NCBI GenBank assembly: GCA_964460035.1
Contig: CAYWPG010000016.1
Span: 1-64,000, forward strand
Source: CAYWPG01 sp964460035
GTDB lineage: Bacteria > Pseudomonadota > Gammaproteobacteria > Nitrococcales > AK92
Direction of reading: 5' to 3'
DNA length: 64,000 nucleotides
Below, piece by piece: positions 8,676 through 16,649 of this stretch. Position 1 is the first letter of the stretch. Each line of letters starts with the position of its first letter. The notes beneath the pieces were generated by a model. It was not told where the DNA came from and did not search any database. It saw nothing but the letters and a program-made list of their open reading frames with translations. A program made the translations under genes and the position numbers.

Positions 8676-8877
8676 ATGGGCAACGTAATTTATCATCCTT
8701 GGCGAATAAGAGCTAGAGGTAGGCGACCAGATTTTTATGTGGCGGGGTCGGGGCGCCGTGCAACGTCCGACGCCAGCTACACTAGCAATGTGGCTGCCGT
8801 TGGCAGCAGGCATGGCGACCAGTATTCTAACGCTTCCGATGCCAGTCCATATCGCCCCCGACGCGGAGAGCAGGAGC

Positions 8878-10149
8878 ATGTTTCTCGAGCGAAATCCTCG
8901 CTTCGTCAGCCGTCTCACCCGGGACACCTTGGCCCTGATCATGGCCGGTGGGCGAGGGGGACGGCTCGCTAACCTGACCGACTGGCGCACTAAGCCGGCG
9001 GTGCCGTTCGGCGGCAAGTTCCGCCTAATTGATTTCCCGTTGTCGAACTGCATCAACTCGGGTATTCGCCGCATAGGCGTGCTTACACAGTACAAGGCGC
9101 ACTCGCTGATCCAGCATATTCAGCGCGGCTGGGGGTTCCTGCGCGGCGAGTTCGGCGAGTTCGTGGAGCTGATGCCGGCTCAGCAACGGCTGGACAAGCC
9201 GATCTGGTACGCGGGTACGGCCGATGCCGTGTATCAGAACATAGACATCATCAAGGCGCATAACCCCAGCTACGTGCTGATCCTGGCTGGCGATCACGTC
9301 TACAAGATGGACTACGGCACCATCATCGCTCGCCACGTGGAGACCGGTGCCGATATGACGGTTGGCTGCGTGGAAATGCCGCGCGAGCGGGCGCGGGCGT
9401 TCGGGGTGATGACGGTGGATGCCGATGGGCGCGTGCTGCGCTTTACCGAAAAGCCCGCGGACCCCGAGCCCATCCCTGGGCGGCCAGATCATGCGCTGGC
9501 ATCCATGGGCATTTACGTGTTCAACCGTGAGTATCTGTTTCGGAAGCTGCGCGAGGACGCCGAGAATCTGGAGTCGGCGCGTGATTTCGGTCGCGACATC
9601 ATTCCCTCCGCAATCGCCACTGACAAGGTCATGGCTTATCCGTTCAGCGATCCACGCTCGGGGCGGCAGCCTTACTGGCGTGACGTCGGGACGGTGGATG
9701 CCTTCTACGAGGCTAATCAGGAGCTGATCGGCGAAGCGCCCGAGCTGGATATCTACGACGAGGAGTGGCCGATCTGGACTTACCAGGCGCAGCTGCCGCC
9801 GGCCAAATTCATTTATGACGATGCCGATATGTGCGGCATGGCGGTGAACTCCATGGTCTCCGGCGGCGACATCATCGCCGGCGCCGTGGTGCGGCACTCG
9901 CTGCTGTTCTCTCAGGTGGTGGTCAATCCGCGCGCACTGGTGGAGCATTCGGTGATTCTGCCCGACGTGGTCGTGGGCGAAGGCTGTCGCATCCGGCGGG
10001 CTGTTATCGACGAGGGTTGCCGGATTCCGCCGGGCATGGTGATAGGGGAAGACCCGGAGGAGGATCGTCGGCGCTTCTTTGTCTCACCCAAGGGTGTGGT
10101 GCTGGTGACGACGGAAATGCTGGGGCAGGAAGTCACGCACGTGCGTTAG
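8878..10149 (+). CDS. glgC: Glucose-1-phosphate adenylyltransferase
   Basis: Makes ADP-glucose from glucose 1-phosphate and ATP, the committed step of glycogen synthesis. The 423-residue protein has the nucleotide-binding AGGRGGRL (23-30), KPAVPFGGKFR (39-49) and DFPLSNCINSG, AGDHVYKMDY, and a C-terminal left-handed beta-helix domain. The start is the ATG preceded by GCAGGAG-type purine-rich sequence; an upstream in-frame ATG at 8737 would add 47 residues with no family match. It is monocistronic here: no other glg gene is adjacent, and a strong terminator follows. Confidence 0.96.
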   Translation: MFLERNPRFVSRLTRDTLALIMAGGRGGRLANLTDWRTKPAVPFGGKFRLIDFPLSNCINSGIRRIGVLTQYKAHSLIQHIQRGWGFLRGEFGEFVELMPAQQRLDKPIWYAGTADAVYQNIDIIKAHNPSYVLILAGDHVYKMDYGTIIARHVETGADMTVGCVEMPRERARAFGVMTVDADGRVLRFTEKPADPEPIPGRPDHALASMGIYVFNREYLFRKLREDAENLESARDFGRDIIPSAIATDKVMAYPFSDPRSGRQPYWRDVGTVDAFYEANQELIGEAPELDIYDEEWPIWTYQAQLPPAKFIYDDADMCGMAVNSMVSGGDIIAGAVVRHSLLFSQVVVNPRALVEHSVILPDVVVGEGCRIRRAVIDEGCRIPPGMVIGEDPEEDRRRFFVSPKGVVLVTTEMLGQEVTHVR

Positions 10150-10198
10150 CCGGCGCTCTCGTCGCGGCCAAGGCTGCCATCGGTTTGCTTCAAAAGAG

Positions 10199-10230
10199 AA
10201 CGGCCGCCTTTGAAGGCGGCCGTTTGTATT
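10199..10230. terminator. Bidirectional intrinsic terminator between glgC and dctM
   Basis: Perfect 10-bp stem AACGGCCGCC/GGCGGCCGTT with a six-base loop. Plus-strand reading continues TGTATT; minus-strand reading continues CTCTTTTG, a usable U-tract, so the hairpin can end both the glgC and the convergent TRAP transcripts. Confidence 0.85.
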
Positions 10231-10311
10231 GGCCTATCGCTCTAGTCGCCGCTTACCCCGCGAGGCAAGGCGCCGGCATCTACTTTGAGCGCCCCTTTTG
10301 CCGGCATCCCA

Positions 10312-11625
10312 TCAAGCGAACAGGAGGTTCGGCAGCCAAATGGCGATGGCCGGGAAGAGCATGATCAGCACGAGTCCGACCAGTTCCACCAGAGTGTAGG
10401 GAATTACCGAGCGGTAGATGTCGCCCATGGTGATATCCGGCGGCACGATCCCCTTCAGATAGAACAGGTTAAAGCCAAACGGCGGCGTCTGGTAACCGAT
10501 TTCCATCATGATGATGAACAGGATGCCGAACCAGATCGGGTCGAACCCGTAGGCGGTGACGATCGGCACGAACACCGGCAGCGTGATCAGCATGATCCCC
10601 ACCGGATCGAGCACCATCCCCAGGAAGAAGAGGATGAGCATCATTATGATAAGGGTCCCCCAGGCGCCGCCGGGCAGCCCGGTCATCAGGTCGGTGATCA
10701 GCGCCTGCGCGCCCATGGACTGGTAGGCCGAGCTGAAGGCATGGGCGGCGAACAGAATCCACATGATCATGCCGGTGAGCTTGAAGGTGCGCACGGCCGA
10801 ATCCATGATGATCTCCCAGCTCAAACGGCGGTAGATCAGCGCCGAGACCAGCGAGCCGAGCACGCCCAGGGCTGCCGCCTCGGTGGGTGTGGCGATGCCG
10901 GCCATGATAGAGCCGAGCACCATCAGCACGATCACCATCGGCAGTAGCACCGCACGCAGCGCGACGAAACGCTCGGTCCAGCCGCCGCGCTCCTCTACTG
11001 GCAGTGCCGGGGCCAGATGCGGCTGAAAATAGGCGCGTACGCCGATGTAGATTGACACCAGCACCAGCAGCAACAACCCCGGCACGATGCCGGCGGCGAA
11101 CAGTTTGCCTACCGATACGCCTGTGATCAGCGAGTACAGGATCATGATGATGCTGGGCGGGATCAGCACGCCCCACCCCCCGCCGCAGGCAATGCAACCT
11201 ACCGCCAGCTCCTTGTCGTAGTTGCGCTCGAGCATGGCCGGCAGGGCGATGGTGCCCATGCTGACCACCGCCGCGCCGCTGATGCCGCACATGGCCGCAA
11301 ACATCGCGCAGATCCCGGCAGTACCGATGGCCAGCCCCCCGCGCACCCCGGCCCACCATAGGTGCATCATTCGGTACAGATCGCGAGCCACGCCGGTGCG
11401 CTCGAGGATCATGGCCATGAAGATGAACAGAGGGATGGCGACCAGGATGAAGTTGTTCATGCTGCCCCACATCTGCGAGACAAGCATGTAGAAGGCGTGT
11501 GATCCCCAGGTGAAGTACAAAAAGATAATCGACACACCGCCCAGCACGAACGTCAGCGGTAGCCCCAGCACTAAGAAAAGGAGCAGCGACCCGAAGAACA
11601 GTAGGGTGATTAGTTCTATGCTCAT
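10312..11625 (-). CDS. dctM: TRAP transporter large permease DctM
   Basis: The large membrane subunit of a tripartite ATP-independent periplasmic transporter, which imports organic acids with Na+ or H+. The 437-residue protein has about twelve hydrophobic segments and the family's conserved GGGWGVLIPPSI and EIGYQTPPFGFNLFYLKG. The start is the ATG whose ATGA overlaps the dctQ stop; an upstream in-frame start would lie inside dctQ. The end of the DctPQM operon is marked by the bidirectional terminator beyond the gene. The substrate (C4-dicarboxylate, 2-oxoacid or other) cannot be read from sequence. Confidence 0.95.
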   Translation of the reverse strand: MSIELITLLFFGSLLLFLVLGLPLTFVLGGVSIIFLYFTWGSHAFYMLVSQMWGSMNNFILVAIPLFIFMAMILERTGVARDLYRMMHLWWAGVRGGLAIGTAGICAMFAAMCGISGAAVVSMGTIALPAMLERNYDKELAVGCIACGGGWGVLIPPSIIMILYSLITGVSVGKLFAAGIVPGLLLLVLVSIYIGVRAYFQPHLAPALPVEERGGWTERFVALRAVLLPMVIVLMVLGSIMAGIATPTEAAALGVLGSLVSALIYRRLSWEIIMDSAVRTFKLTGMIMWILFAAHAFSSAYQSMGAQALITDLMTGLPGGAWGTLIIMMLILFFLGMVLDPVGIMLITLPVFVPIVTAYGFDPIWFGILFIIMMEIGYQTPPFGFNLFYLKGIVPPDITMGDIYRSVIPYTLVELVGLVLIMLFPAIAIWLPNLLFA

Positions 11626-12170
11626 AGCGAATCTCCGGGCCCTTGGTTGGCGACTTCGTCCATGGGCACGTCTATCCCGCACAGGACCAGTATGTCGCGA
11701 ATGAGCTTAACCAGCCCTTGCAACAGTAGCAGGAAGGCGCCGATGGGAATGGCCAGCTTCACGGGCCAGATCGGCGGATTCCATGCCGACATCGAGCGCT
11801 CCCAATAGCTGATCGACTCCAGCGCGAAGGATGTGCCGAAGTACACCAGGGCACCTACGAAAATGAAGAACATGAATGAAGTGCAGACATCGACTGCGGC
11901 CTTTGTACGCGGAGAGAAGCGCGAGTACACGAGATCGACGTTGACATGGCCGTGATGGGCCATGACGTAGCCACCGGCGAGTACGCCGTAAACGCCGAAC
12001 AGCAGTTGCCCGAGTTCACCGGTCCATACGACTGGCGCTCCCCAGGCATAGCGGAAGAAAACCTCGGCAAGAAGCAACCCGAACATGACCAGTACGAGCA
12101 AGGCCACTGCCCGGCCCAGCCAGTCGTTCAGGCGCGTGATGCCGCGCATGAAAGCGTAGACGGCTTGCAT
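11622..12170 (-). CDS. dctQ: TRAP transporter small permease DctQ
   Basis: Four-helix small membrane subunit that pairs with DctM. About 182 residues, with GQLLFGVYGVLAGGYVMAHHGHV and a second conserved hydrophobic pair. The chosen ATG has GGAG six bases upstream; the ATG six bases earlier (12176) has no room for a ribosome site. It overlaps dctM by four bases and follows dctP after a 76-base spacer holding a strong hairpin. Confidence 0.92.
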   Translation of the reverse strand: MQAVYAFMRGITRLNDWLGRAVALLVLVMFGLLLAEVFFRYAWGAPVVWTGELGQLLFGVYGVLAGGYVMAHHGHVNVDLVYSRFSPRTKAAVDVCTSFMFFIFVGALVYFGTSFALESISYWERSMSAWNPPIWPVKLAIPIGAFLLLLQGLVKLIRDILVLCGIDVPMDEVANQGPGDSL

Positions 12171-12209
12171 GATCATCTCCAGAGAGAGCTGGATTCGCGC
12201 GGAATGCGA

Positions 12210-12235
12210 AACCCGGTCCGGCTAGGGCCGGACCG
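12210..12235 (-). promoter_or_regulatory. Intercistronic hairpin between dctP and dctQ
   Basis: Perfect 11-bp GC-rich stem CCCGGTCCGGC/GCCGGACCGGG with a four-base loop, starting 11 bases after the dctP stop and lacking a U-tract. This fits an mRNA-stabilising or partial-termination element that keeps binding-protein expression above that of the membrane subunits. Confidence 0.75.
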
Positions 12236-12246
12236 GGCGGAAGGGA

Positions 12247-13296
12247 TTAGAGGTAGCCGAGCTGGCCCAGGAACTCCTTGAGCATCTCGACGGCCTTCTC
12301 GGCTTCCGGGCTCTTGCGCGCTTCAGCTTCCCATTGCTTGACGGCTACAGCGGACAGATGCTGCAGCACTTCGGGCGGGAGCTGGTTGATCTGCACGTTG
12401 TGCTCGCGCTGGGCGCGAGCCAGGGTGACGGTTTCCTTGAACTGATAAGCGTTGGTGCGCTGCCAGAAGTTCTCGTTGAGCGTGTCGATCACCGTTTTGC
12501 GGATGTCGGCCGGCAGTGCGTCCAGCGCCCGCTGGTTGATCACCCAGGCGTCGGTGCCGGCAATGTTGAGCGGCGGCAGCACGTGGTGCTTGGCGACCTC
12601 GTACAGGCTCATGCTCATAGCTCCCTGAGCCGCACCCCAGTGGGCGGCATCCACCACGCCTTGCGAGAGGGCGGGATAGAGCTCCGGTCCGGCGATCATG
12701 GAGGCGGCGGCGCCGGCCTGGGTCAGGAACACCTGCAGCGCGCCCGAGGAGCGGACCTTCAGACGGCGGAAGTCGTCCACGGACGTGATCGCGCGGCGCG
12801 ACACCATTTCGGTCGGGTAGACCTTATCGGTGGCGTAATAGACGCCGTGCTTGGCCACTTCCTCGCGCAGCATCTGCTCGAAACCGAGATGCATATGGAA
12901 GTACGCGGCTTCCCAGGTGTTGCGGAAGGCGAACGGCAGTCCGGAGGCGATACCGGCCAGGCTGACGCGATTCATAATGTAGGCGGGCGAAATCGTGCCC
13001 ATCTGAATCACGCCCCGGCTTACCGCCGGAAAGATCTCGGTGGCGGGGAACAGCGACCCTGCCTCATGAAGCTCCAGTACCAGACGGCCGTCCGTCCGTT
13101 CGGCCAGCGTGTCGCGCAAACGGACAAGACTGTCGGTGTAGGAGCTGCTGGCGCCGGGCCAGTGCGATTGCACCCGCCAGCGGATGACCTCTTTATCGCC
13201 CTGGGCCAATACCTGTGCCGGAAACAGAACAGCGGCGGCGAGGGCCGCGACCGACACCCCGGCAGCGAGTTTGCGAACTAGGGAATATAGCCTCAT
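12247..13296 (-). CDS. dctP: TRAP transporter substrate-binding protein DctP
   Basis: Periplasmic solute receptor of the DctPQM system, 349 residues. A signal peptide covers about residues 1-32 (MRLYSLVRK then a hydrophobic stretch, cleavage near AQVLA-QG). Conserved DctP features follow: FPATEIFPAVSRGVIQMG, LKVRSSGALQVFLTQAGAA with the ligand-contacting Arg, and PELYPALSQGVVDAAHWG. The start ATG is preceded by GAGGAGAG; the extra upstream 17 codons are rejected because they push the signal peptide inward. First gene of the operon. Confidence 0.94.
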   Translation of the reverse strand: MRLYSLVRKLAAGVSVAALAAAVLFPAQVLAQGDKEVIRWRVQSHWPGASSSYTDSLVRLRDTLAERTDGRLVLELHEAGSLFPATEIFPAVSRGVIQMGTISPAYIMNRVSLAGIASGLPFAFRNTWEAAYFHMHLGFEQMLREEVAKHGVYYATDKVYPTEMVSRRAITSVDDFRRLKVRSSGALQVFLTQAGAAASMIAGPELYPALSQGVVDAAHWGAAQGAMSMSLYEVAKHHVLPPLNIAGTDAWVINQRALDALPADIRKTVIDTLNENFWQRTNAYQFKETVTLARAQREHNVQINQLPPEVLQHLSAVAVKQWEAEARKSPEAEKAVEMLKEFLGQLGYL

Positions 13297-13844
13297 GAAG
13301 CTCTCCTCGATGGCATACGCCAGTTGTCTTAGTTGTGATAAGCACACTAAATCGAGATCCGCCCTGCACAGTGTTTGACGGCAGACGCATCGTGCGTCCT
13401 AGGCGATGCGTTGCGCATCGAAGAATCCATGCAGAGCCTGGTCATCGTGCGTTCATGGACGATAGCCTCCGGGCAGCGTGTCACCCGGCGACAATCCCAG
13501 CTTACCGCGAAACTTCGGTGAACGGTATGCTTATCTCGCAGAACGGTTTCTGGTTTCGCATGGCGGAACTGGGTGTGGCCATGAATCCATGGGCGAGCAT
13601 GACATGGGAGAGGGAGCGCCCGCTTGGCTTTTCGTTGTGGACACACACGCTTATAGGCGCCAATCGTTGACTGGCCGCATCGCTCTACCTGACGCGATTA
13701 TGGCAGGTTGCCGCTATAGCGGCAGGCGCTGCGCAGGCCAAGAAGGCTACGCAGTTCGCACGCGCATGGCTGTCTAAAGGAGATAGCGTTGAGTCCCGGG
13801 CCGATCGATGTCGGTGAGTACGTCGGCCCGGTTGCTGGGAAATA
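13297..13844. other. Intergenic stretch, no credible gene; small inverted repeats
   Basis: No reading frame here looks like a protein family. It holds the upstream region of dctP, two adjacent small hairpins, GACGCA-TCG-TGCGTC (13384-13398) and CGATGCG-TTG-CGCATCG (13404-13420), and a decamer CATCGTGCGT occurring twice (about 13389 and 13443). These could be operator or leader elements of the TRAP operon. The right part precedes the 3' end of tRNA-Leu. Confidence 0.6.
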
Positions 13845-13931
13845 TGGTGCCGGGAGCGAGAATCGAACTCGCACTCCCTCGCGGGAACCGGATTTTGAGT
13901 CCGGCGCGTCTACCAGTTCCGCCACCCCGGC
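13845..13931 (-). tRNA. tRNA-Leu (anticodon CAA)
   Basis: An 87-base minus-strand gene with acceptor GCCGGGG, the D-arm of a class II tRNA, anticodon loop CTCAAAA (CAA at 13895-13897), a long variable arm (CCCGCGAGGG region), T-arm GAGTTCGATTCTC and encoded CCA. A tRNA-Leu divergent from queA is a common gammaproteobacterial arrangement. Confidence 0.97.
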
Positions 13932-14020
13932 ATGAGTGGTTTGCGAGTATACGGCAGAATCGCGTTACGGCAAAGCGTAAACCTCGCGCCTGCAGAGCGA
14001 TCTTGTTACTATGCCGCGCC

Positions 14021-15076
14021 ATGCAACGCGCCGACTTTCACTTCGATCTGCCACCGGAGTTGATCGCCAATCAACCGCTGCCACAGCGCAGCGCCAGCCG
14101 TCTGTTGGTGCTCGACGGCGGTAGCGGAAGTATCGAGGATCGCTCCTTTGTCGATCTGATCGAGCTGTTGCGCCCGCAAGATCTGCTGGTGTTCAACGAC
14201 ACGCGGGTAATTCCGGCTCGGCTGTATGGGCGCAAGGAGAGCGGTGGGCGCGTTGAGGTGTTGGTCGAACGGGTGTTGGACGAGCGGCGGGCGCTAGCGC
14301 ATGTGCGTGCGAGCAAGGCTCCCAAACCGGGAGCGCGGTTGCTGCTCGAGGGCGGAGAGGCTGTGGTGCTGGCCCGCGAGGACGAGTACTTTCTGCTCGA
14401 ATTCCCAGGGGAGACGGCACTACTGGAGCGGCTGGAGCGATATGGCCACGTGCCTTTGCCGCCTTATATCAAGCGCGCCGATGCGGCGCTCGACCGCGAG
14501 CGATACCAGACGGTGTTCGCACGGCGGCCGGGCGCCATCGCTGCCCCTACTGCCGGACTGCATTTCGACCGCGAGCTCCTGCAGCGTATCGCCGCTAAGG
14601 GCATAGAACAGGCATACGTCACCTTGCATGTGGGAGCCGGCACCTTTCTGCCCATGCGCGTCGAGCGCATAGAAGAGCATCGCATGCATCGGGAGTATGT
14701 GGAGGTCGACGCCGAAGTCTGCGCGCGCATTGTCGCAGCCCGTGCGCGCGGCGGCCGGGTAGTGGCGGTCGGTACGACGGTGGTACGAGCGCTGGAGACC
14801 GCCGCTCAGGGCGGCGAGCTCGCGCCGTTTCGCGGCGAAACCGATATTTTCATTTACCCCGGCTACCGTTTCCGCGCGGTAGATGCCTTGATTACCAACT
14901 TTCACCTGCCGGAGTCGACCCTGCTAATGCTGGTCAGCGCCTTTGGCGGCTACGAGCAGACCTTGCGGGCCTACAGGCATGCGGTTGCCCAGCGCTATCG
15001 CTTCTTCAGCTATGGCGATGCCATGTTCGTCCATCCGCAGCCTGCAGCTACGCTGGAGAGGGGCCATGCAGTTTGA
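14021..15076 (+). CDS. queA: S-adenosylmethionine:tRNA ribosyltransferase-isomerase
   Basis: Converts preQ1 in tRNA to epoxyqueuosine using SAM as ribosyl donor. The 351-residue product begins MQRADFHFDLPPELIANQ and contains FNDTRVIPARL, GAIAAPTAGLHF and VGAGTFLPMRVE, all diagnostic. The start is the ATG giving this canonical N-terminus; longer frames read back through the tRNA-Leu gene. Its last 11 bases overlap tgt, so the two queuosine steps are translationally linked. Confidence 0.97.
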   Translation: MQRADFHFDLPPELIANQPLPQRSASRLLVLDGGSGSIEDRSFVDLIELLRPQDLLVFNDTRVIPARLYGRKESGGRVEVLVERVLDERRALAHVRASKAPKPGARLLLEGGEAVVLAREDEYFLLEFPGETALLERLERYGHVPLPPYIKRADAALDRERYQTVFARRPGAIAAPTAGLHFDRELLQRIAAKGIEQAYVTLHVGAGTFLPMRVERIEEHRMHREYVEVDAEVCARIVAARARGGRVVAVGTTVVRALETAAQGGELAPFRGETDIFIYPGYRFRAVDALITNFHLPESTLLMLVSAFGGYEQTLRAYRHAVAQRYRFFSYGDAMFVHPQPAATLERGHAV

Positions 15077-16175
15077 GTTGTTGCGCCAAGAGGGATATGC
15101 CCGTCGCGGACGGTTGCGCTTTGCGCGCGGGGTGGTGGAAACGCCTGTTTTCATGCCGGTGGGAACCTATGGCACGGTCAAGGCGATGACTCCGGAAGAG
15201 CTGCGTGAGCTCGGTGCGCAGATCATTCTGGGCAATACCTTCCATCTGATGCTGCGCCCCGGGACGGAGATCATCCGCGCCCATGGCGACCTGCACGACT
15301 TCATGAATTGGCAGGGGCCCATTCTTACCGACTCGGGCGGCTTTCAGGTTTTCAGCCTGGGGCAGATGCGCAAGATCACCGAGGCCGGCGTCCGGTTTCG
15401 GGCGCCCACCGACGGCTCGGAGGTGTTCCTCGGACCGGAGGAGTCGATGGCGGTGCAGCGCGCGCTGGGCTCGGACATTGTGATGATCTTCGATGAGTGC
15501 ACGCCCTATCCGGTGAGCGAACGCGAGGCGCGGCTGTCCATGGAGCTGTCGCTGCGCTGGGCCGCGCGCAGCAAGGCGGCGCATGGCGATAACCCCGCCG
15601 CGTTGTTCGGCATCATTCAGGGCAGCATGTATCCGCAGTTGCGCGCTGAGTCGCTGGCCGGGCTGATGGAAATCGGATTTGACGGCTATGCCATCGGCGG
15701 CTTGTCGGTGGGCGAGCCGGCCGAGGAACGGCTGGCGGTGCTGGATGCCTTGGCGCCACAGCTGCCAACTGCCCAGCCGCGTTATCTGATGGGCGTCGGC
15801 AAGCCGGAGGATATCGTCGAAGCGGTGCTGCGCGGCGTGGACATGTTCGATTGCGTCATCCCCACCCGCAACGCGCGTAACGGTTTCCTGTACACCTCGC
15901 GCGGAACGCTGCGCATCAGGAATAGCCGCTATGCGAACGACACCCGGCCGGTGGACGAAGAGTGCGGCTGCTACACCTGCCGCAACTACAGCCGTGCCTA
16001 CCTGCGGCATTTGGACCGCTGCAAGGAGATACTGGGCGCGCGCCTGAACACGATTCACAATCTTTACTATTATCAGAGCCTGATGCGTTCCATTCGCGAG
16101 GCATTGGAAGCCGGGCGCCTGGAAGCGTTCGTACGCGAGTTTTACGCTCGCCGGGAGGAAGGCGAGCCGGAGTAG
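15066..16175 (+). CDS. tgt: tRNA-guanine transglycosylase
   Basis: Exchanges G34 for preQ1 in Asp, Asn, His and Tyr tRNAs. The 369-residue protein shows the catalytic Asp89 in TDSGGFQVFSL, the nucleophile loop DMFDCVIPTRNARNG and the zinc site CGCYTCRNYSRAYLRHL. The start overlaps the end of queA; yajC follows 95 bases downstream in the same direction, the classic queA-tgt-yajC-secD-secF order. Confidence 0.97.
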   Translation: MQFELLRQEGYARRGRLRFARGVVETPVFMPVGTYGTVKAMTPEELRELGAQIILGNTFHLMLRPGTEIIRAHGDLHDFMNWQGPILTDSGGFQVFSLGQMRKITEAGVRFRAPTDGSEVFLGPEESMAVQRALGSDIVMIFDECTPYPVSEREARLSMELSLRWAARSKAAHGDNPAALFGIIQGSMYPQLRAESLAGLMEIGFDGYAIGGLSVGEPAEERLAVLDALAPQLPTAQPRYLMGVGKPEDIVEAVLRGVDMFDCVIPTRNARNGFLYTSRGTLRIRNSRYANDTRPVDEECGCYTCRNYSRAYLRHLDRCKEILGARLNTIHNLYYYQSLMRSIREALEAGRLEAFVREFYARREEGEPE

Positions 16176-16270
16176 TGTCAGGGCGTTAACCGCAGCTATG
16201 ACATAATGGCGCCCTGGCATCAGCGCCCGGGCGCTGTGGTTCTACCACCAAACTACGATGAGGAACGACC

Positions 16271-16621
16271 ATGAGCTTTTTCATTTCCAATGCCTATGCC
16301 CAAGGCGGTCAGGCGGCCGGTGGCGGCTGGGAGGCCCTGCTGTTTCCCATTTTGCTGATTGTTATTTTCTACTTCCTGCTGATCCGCCCGCAGACCAAGC
16401 GCGCGAAGGAGCACCGCAAGCTGGTCGAGAACCTGGCCAAGGGCGATGAGGTGGTGACCAACGGCGGCTTGCTGGGGCGTATTACCGAGGTGGGCGAAAC
16501 CTTCGCGACGGTGGAGCTTGCCGATGGGGTGGAAGTGAAGCTGCAGAAAACGGCCGTGGCGGCAGTCATGCCCAAGGGCACCTACAAACAAGCCGATAAG
16601 GAAAAGAAGGCGGCCAAGTAA
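16271..16621 (+). CDS. yajC: Preprotein translocase accessory subunit YajC
   Basis: Small inner-membrane partner of SecDF, 116 residues. One transmembrane helix (about 25-43, LLFPILLIVIFYFLLIRPQ) leads into RPQTKRAKEH and the soluble domain GDEVVTNGGLLGRI. GAGGAA precedes the ATG. Located immediately upstream of secD. Confidence 0.96.
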   Translation: MSFFISNAYAQGGQAAGGGWEALLFPILLIVIFYFLLIRPQTKRAKEHRKLVENLAKGDEVVTNGGLLGRITEVGETFATVELADGVEVKLQKTAVAAVMPKGTYKQADKEKKAAK

Positions 16622-16649
16622 GGCGCCTTACCCAGAATAAGGTCTGAAC

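Noticed and set aside
13347..13646. 99-residue minus-strand frame upstream of dctP
   Set aside because: Cys/His/Arg-rich without family match or ribosome site; the region looks non-coding.
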